Assembly (NCBI RefSeq): GCF_013396335.1
Contig: NZ_JABWSY010000011.1
Coordinates: 1 to 64,000 of the forward strand
Source: Bacillus sp. EB106-08-02-XG196
Lineage (GTDB): Bacteria > Bacillota > Bacilli > Bacillales > Cytobacillaceae
Reading direction: 5' to 3'
DNA length: 64,000 nucleotides
The notes under the pieces were generated by a model. That model was not told the origin of the DNA and made no database searches. It saw only the letters and a list, made by a program, of their open reading frames with translations. Both the position numbers and the translations under genes were made by a program. Shown here one piece after another: positions 26,880-35,517 of this stretch; position 1 is the stretch's first letter; each line of letters starts with the position of its first letter.

Positions 26880-27389
26880 ATGAGAAAAACACATAAACTC
26901 ACATTAACTGCGATGTTGATTGCGATTGGAACACTTTCTAGTAATGTACTGTTTATACCGATTGGCTTCACAAAAGTGTTTCCGATTCAGCATTTCTTGA
27001 ATGTTTTGTCTGCCGTTCTTTTAGGGCCGATTTATGCAGTCGGACAGGCATTATGTGTCTCAATCTTACGAAATATTATGGGAACTGGATCAATCTTTGC
27101 TTTCCCAGGTAGTATGGTTGGTGCCTTATTGGCTGGACTCCTTTTTATGAAAACCAAAAAGATCTACATGGCATTTTTCGGTGAGGTCATCGGTACGGGC
27201 ATCATTGGAGCAATGCTAGCCTACCCGATTGCCACTCTCCTACTGGGTCAAAATGCAACGGTCTTTGGATTTATTCCGTTATTCATTTTTAGCTCGATTG
27301 CGGGTGCACTCATTGGCTGGATGATTCTTTCCATCTTCTTAAAGAAGAAAGTTGCCATCTTTACACAAAAAGGAAATTCAGTGAAATAA
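26880..27389 (+). CDS. thiW: ThiW family transporter (probable thiazole uptake)
   Basis: The 169-residue membrane protein has about five to six hydrophobic segments and the ThiW pattern: PIGFTKVFPIQHFLNVLSAV, LGPIYAVGQALCVSILRN and GSIFAFPGSMVGALLAGLLF. ThiW is the S-component-like protein that comparative genomics links to uptake of the thiazole precursor of thiamine. GGAGGG precedes the ATG. It is the first gene behind the second TPP riboswitch and is followed closely by the LuxE-like gene. Thiazole as substrate is known only from such genomic inference. Confidence 0.85.
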   Translation: MRKTHKLTLTAMLIAIGTLSSNVLFIPIGFTKVFPIQHFLNVLSAVLLGPIYAVGQALCVSILRNIMGTGSIFAFPGSMVGALLAGLLFMKTKKIYMAFFGEVIGTGIIGAMLAYPIATLLLGQNATVFGFIPLFIFSSIAGALIGWMILSIFLKKKVAIFTQKGNSVK

Positions 27390-27412
27390 TCTACTTGAAA
27401 GGAATTACTTAT

Positions 27413-28495
27413 ATGGAACAGCAGCAAATCATCAACGATTTACTTTCGATTCTTCAATCAGACTCACTTGGAGATGAGGATTTTAATCAAATGGCTTTAC
27501 AGAGCTTTGCCTACCAATATACCAATAACCTTCCATTTCGGAAATTCTGTCAGCAAAAAGGGAAAACCCTCCGCACCGTTAAATCATGGAGGGATATTCC
27601 AGCGGTGCCGATTAATGCTTTTAAAGAAGTTCCGCTTAGTTCCATTCCTCCTGAAGAGGCTGAACGCTTTTTCATGACGAGTGGCACGACAAAAGGCGTA
27701 AAAGGAAAGCATTATCATCCCACGCTCCAAGTATGGAACGCTTCAATGAGATTGAATTTTAAACAACGCTTTATGAACGGGATGGAAAAAATTCGCATGG
27801 GTATTCTGTTCCCAACCGAAGAAGAAATGCCAAACTCTTCATTAGCCCGGTACTTAACCCTTGCAAAACAGGAGTTTGGGACAGCAGAGAGTCAGTATCT
27901 GCTAACGGAAAATGGGATTAATCTTACTCTGCTCATACAAGAATTGGAGCAGGCTGAGCGGTCAGGTGAGCCGTATGCTTTATTAGGAGCGTCGTATAGT
28001 TTTGTTCATCTGCTTGAGGAACTAGAAAAACAGGGACGCCATTTTCAATTGCCGCCGGGAAGTAGGGTTTTAGATACAGGTGGATTTAAAAATCAATCAA
28101 AAGAATGGGCCTTAGATGACTTTTATCATCAGATTTCGAGTTTACTCGGAGTACCTAGGATCGATTGTATCAATATGTATGGCATGACCGAATTAAGTTC
28201 ACAGCTGTATGATTCAGGAAATGAACACGTTCCTTCGATTAAATCAGGTCCTCATTGGCTGAAAACGAGAATTGTTCATCCGTTAACAGGGGAGGAAGTG
28301 AGAGAGGGGGAGCGTGGAGTGATCGTGCACTGTGATCTTGCTAACTTCAATTCTGTCACGACGATTTTGACTGAAGACGTAGGAATGAAAGTAAAGGATG
28401 GATTTCTTCTCTTAGGCAGAGCGCAGGGAACAGAAGCGAAGGGCTGTTCCCTTGCCGTTGAGGAATTTATCCGAGCAGCGAAGGGATCATTGTGA
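27413..28495 (+). CDS. LuxE-like acyl-activating enzyme (acyl-protein synthetase family)
   Basis: The 360-residue protein belongs to the LuxE family, which activates carboxylic acids with ATP and passes the acyl group to the reductase LuxC. It has the adenylate-forming P-loop-like FMTSGTTKGVKGKHYHP and the YGMTE motif (INMYGMTELSSQLYD), and a Cys345 in KGCSLAVEE near the C-terminus that may carry the acyl group. GAAAGGA lies nine bases before the ATG. There are no luciferase genes (luxAB) nearby, so light production is not its role. Its place in a TPP-repressed operon suggests that it activates a thiamine-related acid; this is inference. It overlaps the LuxC-like gene by one base. Confidence 0.85.
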   Translation: MEQQQIINDLLSILQSDSLGDEDFNQMALQSFAYQYTNNLPFRKFCQQKGKTLRTVKSWRDIPAVPINAFKEVPLSSIPPEEAERFFMTSGTTKGVKGKHYHPTLQVWNASMRLNFKQRFMNGMEKIRMGILFPTEEEMPNSSLARYLTLAKQEFGTAESQYLLTENGINLTLLIQELEQAERSGEPYALLGASYSFVHLLEELEKQGRHFQLPPGSRVLDTGGFKNQSKEWALDDFYHQISSLLGVPRIDCINMYGMTELSSQLYDSGNEHVPSIKSGPHWLKTRIVHPLTGEEVREGERGVIVHCDLANFNSVTTILTEDVGMKVKDGFLLLGRAQGTEAKGCSLAVEEFIRAAKGSL

Positions 28496-29943
28496 TGAGA
28501 GAAAGAGTCGGATATCTTCCTGATATCGGGGAAGAAGTGGTTGAAACTAAAATTCTCACTTTTAAGGGAAAGAATGGGCAACTTGAAGTTGAGGCGCCCC
28601 TTCTGTCTCAATCTCAAATGCAAAAAGTTGCAGAAAAGGTTAAAAAGGCAAGTGAAGAAGTACTGAAATCGATGACAATCACTGAGATTATTTCGATCAT
28701 TGACCAGGCTGTTGAAGTCATGCTCGACAGGAATTCACCTTTCAGAAAAAAAGCAGAACAGCTGTTACCGATTGTTACCGGTTACGATGAAGAAATGATC
28801 CGCCTTGGTCTCACTTCCTTTTTGAAGAAATTTCGAAAGCAGGAGCTGCAGCGCTTCGTTGTCGAGGACTTAGGTAATCCCTTGCTGCTGGATGATTTTC
28901 AGCCCCGGGTAAAAAGAGGATTTTCCAAAGCGGTTGGGCCTGATTTAATCCTCCATATTTGGGCTGGAAATGTACCGGCACTCCCGTTGTGGAGTCTGAT
29001 TTCGGGTTTATTGGTGAAGTCAGGTAACATGGGCAAGGTATCAAGCTCTGAGCCGTTGTTTGCAGGTTGGTTTGCTCAGTTGCTGGTCGAAATTGCTCCT
29101 CCATTAGCGGATTGCTTCGCCGTTGTTTGGTGGAAGGGAGGAGACGAGGAAATAGAAAAGGAGATGTTCCCGTTTCCAGATGTGGTGGTCGGTTATGGCA
29201 GTAATGATTCATTGGAATCGATGAGTCGAAGAATTCCTGCCTCCACTCGCTTTCTTCCATTCGGTCATAAAGTGAGTTTTGGAGTCATCGGCAACACAGC
29301 CCTTGATTCACGAAAGGCTTTAACGACGGCTCATCATGCTGCATTCGACATCATTCAATTTGACCAACAGGGCTGTTATTCTCCCCATATTTTCTATGTG
29401 CAAAAAGGGGGTAATGTCTCACCTGCAGAGTTTGCCCAGTATATGGCTCATGAACTTGAAAGCTTTGAAAAGAGATACCCAAGGCGGGCTCTTTCCCTGG
29501 AAGACATGACAGCTGTATCGCATTGGCGTAATCAAGAAGAAATAACGGCCTTTACAAGTCCCAATAAAGTAGTCTTTGGGCAAATGGACCATCATTGGAC
29601 TGTTGTTTATGAAGAGAATGCACCTTTCACTCCCACCTGCTTGAACCGTGCCGTGAAGGTCATTGCTTTTAATGAAATAGAAGAGATTATGACGAGCATC
29701 AAGCCCTATCGTCCGTTTCTTCAGACGGTGGGTGTGGCAGCTGCACCGAAAGAACTTTTTCGCTGGGCTCGAGAGTTAGGGAAGTCTGGAGTCACTAGGA
29801 TCAGTGCATTGGGAAAGATGACTTCTCCTGAGCCAGGCTGGCATCACGACGGCCGTTTTAATTTACTTGATCTTGTTCAAATCGTTGATATTGAGCAGTC
29901 AGCAGAGGAGTACGCGGAAAATTTTGCTCCATATATCGATTAG
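28495..29943 (+). CDS. LuxC-like acyl reductase
   Basis: The 482-residue protein matches the LuxC family of acyl-CoA/acyl-enzyme reductases within the aldehyde dehydrogenase superfamily. The nucleophile Cys294 lies in FDQQGCYSPH, equivalent to the DQQACSSPQ-type motif of LuxC. The cofactor-binding region includes HIWAGNVPALPLWS. With the LuxE-like partner it should reduce an activated acid to an aldehyde using NAD(P)H. The start ATG overlaps the LuxE stop (TGATG), and AAGGGA lies eight bases upstream. The dehydrogenase at the operon end could then reduce the aldehyde to an alcohol. The natural substrate is unknown. Confidence 0.87.
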   Translation: MRERVGYLPDIGEEVVETKILTFKGKNGQLEVEAPLLSQSQMQKVAEKVKKASEEVLKSMTITEIISIIDQAVEVMLDRNSPFRKKAEQLLPIVTGYDEEMIRLGLTSFLKKFRKQELQRFVVEDLGNPLLLDDFQPRVKRGFSKAVGPDLILHIWAGNVPALPLWSLISGLLVKSGNMGKVSSSEPLFAGWFAQLLVEIAPPLADCFAVVWWKGGDEEIEKEMFPFPDVVVGYGSNDSLESMSRRIPASTRFLPFGHKVSFGVIGNTALDSRKALTTAHHAAFDIIQFDQQGCYSPHIFYVQKGGNVSPAEFAQYMAHELESFEKRYPRRALSLEDMTAVSHWRNQEEITAFTSPNKVVFGQMDHHWTVVYEENAPFTPTCLNRAVKVIAFNEIEEIMTSIKPYRPFLQTVGVAAAPKELFRWARELGKSGVTRISALGKMTSPEPGWHHDGRFNLLDLVQIVDIEQSAEEYAENFAPYID

Positions 29944-29954
29944 GAGGGTGTTCC

Positions 29955-30695
29955 ATGAGTTTCTTGCGTTTACAGGATGTTCACTACAGCTATGGAAACA
30001 AGCACTTGATTGTCGATGCTGTCAATTTAGAGCTAGAAAAAGGCAAGTTTCATAGTATACTGGGAAAAAGCGGCTGTGGTAAAACGACTTTATTAAAGCT
30101 GGCTGCTGGTTTATTGGTCCCTGATAAGGGGTCGATTCAGTTACAGGGTATGCCGATAAAGCCTTCAGAAAAAATAGGATTTGTCTTTCAATCCCCAACG
30201 CTATTGGAATGGAAAACAGTCATCGAAAATGTCCTTTTACCTGTCTCTCTTAAACGCAAAGTGACAAAAGAGGATGTTGAAGCAGCGGAAACACTTTTAG
30301 CGTTAATGGGTCTTTCTAATTATAAAAAGGAATTTCCAACTATGCTCTCTGGCGGGCAGCAGAGTCGTGTATCCATTGCAAGAGCGCTGATTCAAACCCC
30401 GTCCATGCTATATTTGGACGAGCCATTTTCAGCTCTTGATGCCATTACAAGAGAAGAGCTTCAAAATGATCTCCTTCGGCTTTGTGAGCTCCATCAAATG
30501 ACTGTGTTATTTGTTACCCATGATATTTCAGAAGCGGTCTATTTGTCGGATCGGATTGCGGTGATGGATAAAGGAAGAATTATTTATGATTTGTCAGTCG
30601 ATTTACAAGAACGTCAAGATGCTGAAATTAGATATTCTCAACCCTTTAATCAATTATGCTTGCAGATTCGCACGGCCATTAGCGGGGGAAAATGA
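29955..30695 (+). CDS. ABC transporter ATP-binding protein (nitrate/sulfonate/ThiZ type)
   Basis: The 246-residue ATPase has Walker A GKSGCGKTT, Q-loop FVFQSPTLLEW, signature LSGGQQSRVSIARAL, Walker B MLYLDEPFSALD and H-loop VTHDISEAVYLSD. It is of the SsuB/TauB/ThiZ type. It lies 11 bases behind the LuxC-like gene and overlaps the permease gene, so the three transporter genes belong to the same operon. It would energise uptake of the substrate bound by the lipoprotein two genes downstream. Confidence 0.92.
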   Translation: MSFLRLQDVHYSYGNKHLIVDAVNLELEKGKFHSILGKSGCGKTTLLKLAAGLLVPDKGSIQLQGMPIKPSEKIGFVFQSPTLLEWKTVIENVLLPVSLKRKVTKEDVEAAETLLALMGLSNYKKEFPTMLSGGQQSRVSIARALIQTPSMLYLDEPFSALDAITREELQNDLLRLCELHQMTVLFVTHDISEAVYLSDRIAVMDKGRIIYDLSVDLQERQDAEIRYSQPFNQLCLQIRTAISGGK

Positions 30696-31441
30696 TGAAA
30701 AAAGTACCGATTTATTCCTGTTTATTATTCATCTTGATTCTATTCATTTGGGAAGGACTTGCTTCGCAAATGAACGAACTGATCCTTCCAGCCCCGTCTG
30801 TTGTTGTCACCAATCTTCTAGAAGGATTAAAAAGTGGTTATTATACCCCGCATCTGATTCGAACAAGTCTTGAGATTATCATAGGATTGTTTCTCGGGAG
30901 TTGTTTGGGCATGTTTGCTGGGATTTTGATGGGGGAGGTCGCGTTCCTCCGCAAGCTATTATTTCCCTATGTGATTGCTAGTCAAGCTGTTCCGAAGCTT
31001 GCCCTCGCACCACTATTTATTCTTTGGTTTGGTTTTGGGATGACGTCAAAGGTCGTCATCACTGCTTTAATATGTTTTTTTCCGTTAATGGAAAATACCG
31101 TCACAGCCCTTCAATACACCGATCGACAAAAATTTGAGCTGTTTCGGGTGCTTGGCGCAAACAGATGGCAAATCCTATTTAAACTAAAAATACCAGCTGG
31201 ATTGCCGAGTATCATTGCTGGTTTTCGTGTTGCAGCTATTCTTGCTGTGGTTGGTGCTGTAGTTGGTGAATTTATCGGCGGCAGTGAGGGATTAGGTGCC
31301 TTAATTATCGCTTCGCAAGGGATGATGGATACACCCTTGATGTTTTCGGTATTGATATTGGTCACCATCCTTGGAACTCTTCTTTATCAAATCACTTATT
31401 TAATCGAAAAAAGATTATTGAAATATAAAAAACAGTCATAG
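30692..31441 (+). CDS. ABC transporter permease (ThiX/SsuC-type)
   Basis: The 249-residue protein has about six membrane segments and the binding-protein-dependent permease motif with the EAA loop (FELFRVLGANRWQILFKLKI). It overlaps the ATPase gene by four bases (ATGA). It belongs to the family that works with NMT1/SsuA-like binding proteins, including ThiX, the HMP/thiamine-precursor permease. Confidence 0.9.
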   Translation: MMKKVPIYSCLLFILILFIWEGLASQMNELILPAPSVVVTNLLEGLKSGYYTPHLIRTSLEIIIGLFLGSCLGMFAGILMGEVAFLRKLLFPYVIASQAVPKLALAPLFILWFGFGMTSKVVITALICFFPLMENTVTALQYTDRQKFELFRVLGANRWQILFKLKIPAGLPSIIAGFRVAAILAVVGAVVGEFIGGSEGLGALIIASQGMMDTPLMFSVLILVTILGTLLYQITYLIEKRLLKYKKQS

Positions 31442-31457
31442 GAGGGGAGTTTTTCAA

Positions 31458-32474
31458 ATGAAATTAAAAGCAATGATTACTGTCGCAGCCATTATTCCAC
31501 TATTGATGCTGGTTGGTTGTGCTTCAAAAAATACGGAAAAGCAAGCCGCTAATAAAACACCATTAGATAGCGTTACAGTGGCAAGCTGGAGCCAGCCGAT
31601 TTCAGAACAAACGAATTTGCTTGTTAGTGAGGAGAAAGACTTCTTCAAGGATCAGGGTTTGAAGGTTGAATTCATCCCAGGTGCCGGAGGAGGAGACGCG
31701 ATCAAAAATATTCTTTCAGGACAGGCCGATATTGCTTTCACAGATCCAGGGTCGCTCTATTTTGCCTTAAATCAAGGGGCAAAATTAAAGGTTATTTACA
31801 ATATTTATCCGCAAAATGTATTTAATGTTGTTTCTTTAAAGGGAAGCAATATCCTGAAACCCGAGGATCTTAAGGGGAAAAAGATTGGCGTCTACAGCCT
31901 TTCAAGCGGGACAAGACAAAATCTGCTGGTGCTCTTAAACCAAGCAGGTCTTTCCGAAAAGGATGTCACGATTGTGGAGACGGGTCTATTGAATTTTGCT
32001 CCGCTGATCCAAGGTCAGGTTGATGCTACAGCGGCAACCGACACGGGCTTGGTGACCGCAAAGGAAAAGGGTCTTGTGGATGTAAATGTAATGGAAGTAA
32101 AGGATTATCTGAATGTCCCTAGTGATATCTTTGTAGTAACGGAACAAACGTACAACGAGAAAATGGAACTACTGAAAAAGTTTGTCGAAGGCTATCAAAC
32201 GAGTGCAGAGTGGATGATAGACCAGCCAGAGGATGCAGCTGAGTTAGCCGTAAAATATGCCATTGATGGCAAGGATAAAAACCATAATTTAGAAATCATA
32301 CAACTACGAAATCAAGCTAGTATATCAGAGGCAACCAGCGTAAGAGGTTTGGGCGCTTTAGAAGCAGAAGTGTTACAGCAGGGTGCTGATACATATAAAA
32401 CGCTGGGACTAATACAAAAGGATTTAAAAATGGCCGATGTGATCGTTGAAGACTTCATCCCTAAACAGAAATAG
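31458..32474 (+). CDS. NMT1/ThiY-like substrate-binding lipoprotein
   Basis: The 338-residue protein has a lipoprotein signal with lipobox LMLVGC (Cys at about residue 21) and the NMT1/THI5-like binding fold (NLLVSEEKDFFKDQGLKVEF, GQADIAFTDPGSLYFALNQG). This family includes ThiY, which binds N-formyl-aminopyrimidine or HMP, as well as sulfonate- and nitrate-binding proteins. In a TPP-repressed operon a thiamine fragment is the likely ligand. No YlmB-type deformylase is next to it, unlike the classic thiXYZ-ylmB set; instead acid-reducing enzymes are present. The exact ligand is unknown. Confidence 0.85.
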   Translation: MKLKAMITVAAIIPLLMLVGCASKNTEKQAANKTPLDSVTVASWSQPISEQTNLLVSEEKDFFKDQGLKVEFIPGAGGGDAIKNILSGQADIAFTDPGSLYFALNQGAKLKVIYNIYPQNVFNVVSLKGSNILKPEDLKGKKIGVYSLSSGTRQNLLVLLNQAGLSEKDVTIVETGLLNFAPLIQGQVDATAATDTGLVTAKEKGLVDVNVMEVKDYLNVPSDIFVVTEQTYNEKMELLKKFVEGYQTSAEWMIDQPEDAAELAVKYAIDGKDKNHNLEIIQLRNQASISEATSVRGLGALEAEVLQQGADTYKTLGLIQKDLKMADVIVEDFIPKQK

Positions 32475-32488
32475 GAGGCAGGCCGCAT

Positions 32489-33259
32489 ATGAGGAAATTT
32501 GAAAATAAAACCGTCTTGGTAACAGGTTCGAGCAGGGGGATCGGTGCTGCCATCGCCAAAGGTTTTGCCGCAGAGGGAGCAACCGTCATTGTGAATTACC
32601 TTCAAAATCAGGAAGCTGCAGAAAAAACCGTCGCCTCCTGCCTTGAGCTTGGCGGTGATGCTTGGGCGATTAAGGCAGATGTAACGTCTGAGTCTGCTGT
32701 CAAAGGGATGATGGAGGAAATTGAACTTGAAGTTGGCAAATTAGATGTAATCGTAAATAATGCCTTTAAACCCTATGTGTTTAATCCGAATAAGCGAAAA
32801 ATGTTCTCACAACTAAAATGGGATGATTATCAAGAGCAAATCGATGGAGCACTAAAGGCAGCCTACTATGTATGCCAGGAAGGTATCCCTTTAATGAAAA
32901 AACAAACAAGAGGCAGTATTGTTAATATCGTGACCAACTTAGTGGAACGGCCAATCGTTCCTTATCATGACTATACCACGGCTAAATCAGCCTTAATTGG
33001 GTTTAGCCGAAATTTAGCAGTTGAATTAGGTGCCTTTGGAATTAGAGTTAATTGTATTGCACCTGGAATCGTGTATCCAACCGATGCAAGCCGTGAAACA
33101 AAGGAAGAAGTAAAGGAAATGATCATTGCGCAAACCCCGCTAAGAAGAATCGCTACTCCTAGCGATATCGTCGGTCCCGTCCTGTTCTTAGCCTCCGAAT
33201 GGAGTTCATTTATGACGGGCCAGACACTGTTTGTCGATGGCGGGTTGGTCATGAGTTAG
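32489..33259 (+). CDS. Short-chain dehydrogenase/reductase (FabG-like), variant active site
   Basis: The 256-residue Rossmann enzyme has TGSSRGIGAAIAKGFA (cofactor site, NADP(H)-type Arg in SSRG) and the catalytic Tyr162-Lys166 in YTTAK. The residue thirteen before the Tyr, normally the catalytic Ser, is Thr149 (NIVTNLVERP), and NNAG is changed to NNAF, so the active site is not typical FabG. It is the last gene of the TPP-repressed operon, 14 bases past the binding protein. I infer that it reduces the aldehyde made by the LuxC-like enzyme to an alcohol, or oxidises a precursor. Confidence 0.85.
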   Translation: MRKFENKTVLVTGSSRGIGAAIAKGFAAEGATVIVNYLQNQEAAEKTVASCLELGGDAWAIKADVTSESAVKGMMEEIELEVGKLDVIVNNAFKPYVFNPNKRKMFSQLKWDDYQEQIDGALKAAYYVCQEGIPLMKKQTRGSIVNIVTNLVERPIVPYHDYTTAKSALIGFSRNLAVELGAFGIRVNCIAPGIVYPTDASRETKEEVKEMIIAQTPLRRIATPSDIVGPVLFLASEWSSFMTGQTLFVDGGLVMS

Positions 33260-33407
33260 TGAGATTTTGTGCCTGTCACCATCTCAAGGGTGGTCAGCAC
33301 ACTCCCAAACAGAAAGAGGGTGATGCTGGATGACAGTTTTAACTAATAATAGACCTTCTGCTCTTCTATGTTGAACAGAGTGTCTCTGCCTTTTGTATAT
33401 TACAATT

Positions 33408-33436
33408 AACCCTTGCCCCATACAGCAAGGGTTTTT
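33408..33436 (+). terminator. Terminator of the second thiamine operon
   Basis: AACCCTTGC pairs perfectly with GCAAGGGTT over an 8-base loop and runs into TTTTT. It is ~150 bases past the dehydrogenase stop. The bases between hold a fragment of a dispersed repeat (TGAGATTTTGTGCCTGTCAC at about 33262) and no gene. Confidence 0.8.
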
Positions 33437-33495
33437 ACCTATAATTGCAGCTTTGGCACCAGCAAAGTCTGTCGGATTTTGACCAAAAGATAGAA

Positions 33496-33542
33496 TTGAC
33501 TTATTTAAATATTCAGAATAAACTTAACCTATCCGATAGGTT
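33496..33542 (+). promoter_or_regulatory. Promoter with a 17-base palindromic operator before the GntR gene
   Basis: TTGACT (33496-33501), a 17-base spacer and TAAACT (33519-33524) form a plausible sigma-A promoter. Immediately after the -10 lies AACCTATCCGATAGGTT (33526-33542), a perfect palindrome with 8-base arms and a single central base. It covers the expected transcription start. Its form fits a FadR-type GntR regulator site, so self-repression of the whole operon by the next gene is likely. Confidence 0.65.
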
Positions 33543-33587
33543 GACAGTCATAGAGCATGAAAAACTAATTCTTAGAAGGTGACAGTC

Positions 33588-34265
33588 ATGAAGAGTATTA
33601 AAAAGGTGTCAATGCATGAGATGATCGCGGCTGAAATCAAAAGATATATTCGCGAGCATCAATTAAAGAGGGGAGATAAACTTCCTTCCGTAGCCGAATT
33701 AACATCTATCCTTGGTGTGAGCCGTTCGAGTATTCGCGAGGGCTTACGGTTCCTTGAAGGCTTTGACATCATTGAAGTTCAAAATGGAAAAGGAATTTTT
33801 GTTAAAGATGGTGATGCCTTAAAGATTGAGGCGAAAATCGACGTGGAGCAGGAAAAAAACTCTCTATTACATATAAGTGAGCTGCGAAGAGCACTAGAGG
33901 GGAAGGCGGTGGAGTTAGCAGCCATCAGGGCCTCTGAAGCGGAAATTGAAGAAATGGATCGGATACTAACAGAAGTCATTGCCCTAAAGGATGCAGGACT
34001 AGACTCATCCGAAGTGGATTGGGAATTTCATAAAGCCATTTATCGGGCGTCACATAACCCGCTATTAGAGAGTGTCGCTGAATCAGTCTCTGACACGTTT
34101 AACCGGCTTTGGAGCAAACCTTTTGGTATTGTTCATATTTTTACAGATACGATCCCTTTTCACCGGACCATGCTGGATGGGATTAAGGACAGGGACCCTG
34201 CTTATGCGTTACAAGAGTTTAATAAATTTATAGACATAGTGGAAGATACTCTACGAAAAATATAA
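33588..34265 (+). CDS. GntR (FadR subfamily) transcriptional regulator
   Basis: The 225-residue protein has an N-terminal winged helix (LPSVAELTSILGVSRSSIRE) and a C-terminal all-helical FCD ligand domain with candidate metal or ligand residues (DWEFHKAIYRASHNP, FHRTMLDGIKDRD). The ATG at 33588 is chosen because AGAAGG ends eight bases upstream; a GTG at 33579 overlaps the binding site. It heads an operon with a Cys/Met-type PLP enzyme and an ABC transporter. The palindrome at 33526-33542 is its probable operator. The inducer is unknown. Confidence 0.87.
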   Translation: MKSIKKVSMHEMIAAEIKRYIREHQLKRGDKLPSVAELTSILGVSRSSIREGLRFLEGFDIIEVQNGKGIFVKDGDALKIEAKIDVEQEKNSLLHISELRRALEGKAVELAAIRASEAEIEEMDRILTEVIALKDAGLDSSEVDWEFHKAIYRASHNPLLESVAESVSDTFNRLWSKPFGIVHIFTDTIPFHRTMLDGIKDRDPAYALQEFNKFIDIVEDTLRKI

Positions 34266-34281
34266 GAAAGAAGGAATAGGC

Positions 34282-35451
34282 ATGACGACACAGTCCTCAA
34301 ATGAACATATTGTCACTCATATCGGTGATGAATATGAGCGGTTTCATGGAGCAGTGGTTCCACCCATCTATCAGAATTCGCTGTTTGTATTTGAAAACTT
34401 CGAGCAGCTGACAGAAGCGATGAAAGATGAGCAAAGCAGTTACCTGTATTGGCGCGGCACCAATCCAACGGTTGAAATTGTGGAGAAGAAAATGGCTGCA
34501 CTGGAAAAAGGGGAGAGGTGTAAGTTGTTTTCTTCAGGGATGGCCGCCATCTCATCAGCGATCTTAACCTTTATGCAAGCAGGCGACCATGTTTTGAGTA
34601 TCAGCAATATATACGGTCCTACAACGAAGTTCTTTACCTATCTTGAAAAGTTTGGCATCTCTCACACGAATACCCTCAACACAGACCTCGAGGCAATACA
34701 GTCATTGATTCGCCCCAACACCAAAGTAATCTACCTAGAAAGTCCGACGACCATGTCCTTTAAGCTTGTTGATTTGAAGTCAATTGCATCTCTTGCTAAA
34801 CAGCGTGGGATTAAAACCATTATTGATAATACCTGGGCTACACCTATTTTTCAAAATCCTATTACCTATGGAATTGATATCGTTGTCCATTCTGTTTCGA
34901 AGTATTTAGGCGGGCATAGTGACCTTGTTGGCGGCGCCTTAATTACGAGCAAGGAGATCATGGATCATCTTTTTTATCATGAATATCAGCTGTTTGGTGG
35001 TGTCATGCCGCCTTATGAAGCATGGCTTTTAATGCGCGGGCTCCGGACGCTGCCAATTCGGATGAAGGCACATCAGGAAAGCGGGTTGAAAATCGCTTCG
35101 TTTTTAGAAGAATCTCCTGCTGTCAAAGTGGTCAATTACCCTGGGTTAGAAAGCTCGCCAGACTATAAGCTTGGAAAAGAGCAGTTAAAAGGTTATACAG
35201 GTTTGATGAGCTTTGAGATCAAGAATAACACGTACGAATCGGTCCGAATGGTGATTAATAGCCTAAAATATTTTCAAATCGGTGTTTCCTGGGGTGGATT
35301 TGAAAGTCTCGTGATTTCACCGAACTATGGCTATAACGTCGAGCAATTAGTGAAAGGCAGGTTGGATCCGGGGTTGATCCGAATTTCTGTCGGTTTAGAG
35401 AATGTCGATGAGTTAATCGAAGATTTAGAGGCAGCATTAAAACTAGTTTAA
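34282..35451 (+). CDS. Cys/Met metabolism PLP-dependent enzyme (lyase or gamma-synthase family)
   Basis: The 389-residue protein belongs to the trans-sulfuration family (cystathionine beta/gamma-lyase, methionine gamma-lyase, sulfhydrylases). The PLP Lys is in HSVSKYLGGHSDLVGGAL, the phosphate-binding Ser-Gly in LFSSGMAAISSA, the cofactor Asp in IIDNTWATP, and the substrate Arg in GLIRISVGLE. The exact reaction cannot be read from these motifs. It is 16 bases past the regulator and precedes a sugar-type ABC transporter, an unusual partner that suggests an imported sulfur- or amino-acid-containing conjugate as substrate. Confidence 0.85.
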   Translation: MTTQSSNEHIVTHIGDEYERFHGAVVPPIYQNSLFVFENFEQLTEAMKDEQSSYLYWRGTNPTVEIVEKKMAALEKGERCKLFSSGMAAISSAILTFMQAGDHVLSISNIYGPTTKFFTYLEKFGISHTNTLNTDLEAIQSLIRPNTKVIYLESPTTMSFKLVDLKSIASLAKQRGIKTIIDNTWATPIFQNPITYGIDIVVHSVSKYLGGHSDLVGGALITSKEIMDHLFYHEYQLFGGVMPPYEAWLLMRGLRTLPIRMKAHQESGLKIASFLEESPAVKVVNYPGLESSPDYKLGKEQLKGYTGLMSFEIKNNTYESVRMVINSLKYFQIGVSWGGFESLVISPNYGYNVEQLVKGRLDPGLIRISVGLENVDELIEDLEAALKLV

Positions 35452-35517
35452 CCATTGGTATAAAAGGGGACTGCCCTTTTGTATATAACCACAAACATTT
35501 CAAGGGGGAGTAATGGT

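Noticed and set aside
27413-29943. LuxE and LuxC homologues as part of a bioluminescence operon
   Set aside because: No luxA/luxB luciferase, luxD or luxG gene is present, and the pair sits behind a TPP riboswitch with thiamine-type transport genes. A light-producing role is not supported.
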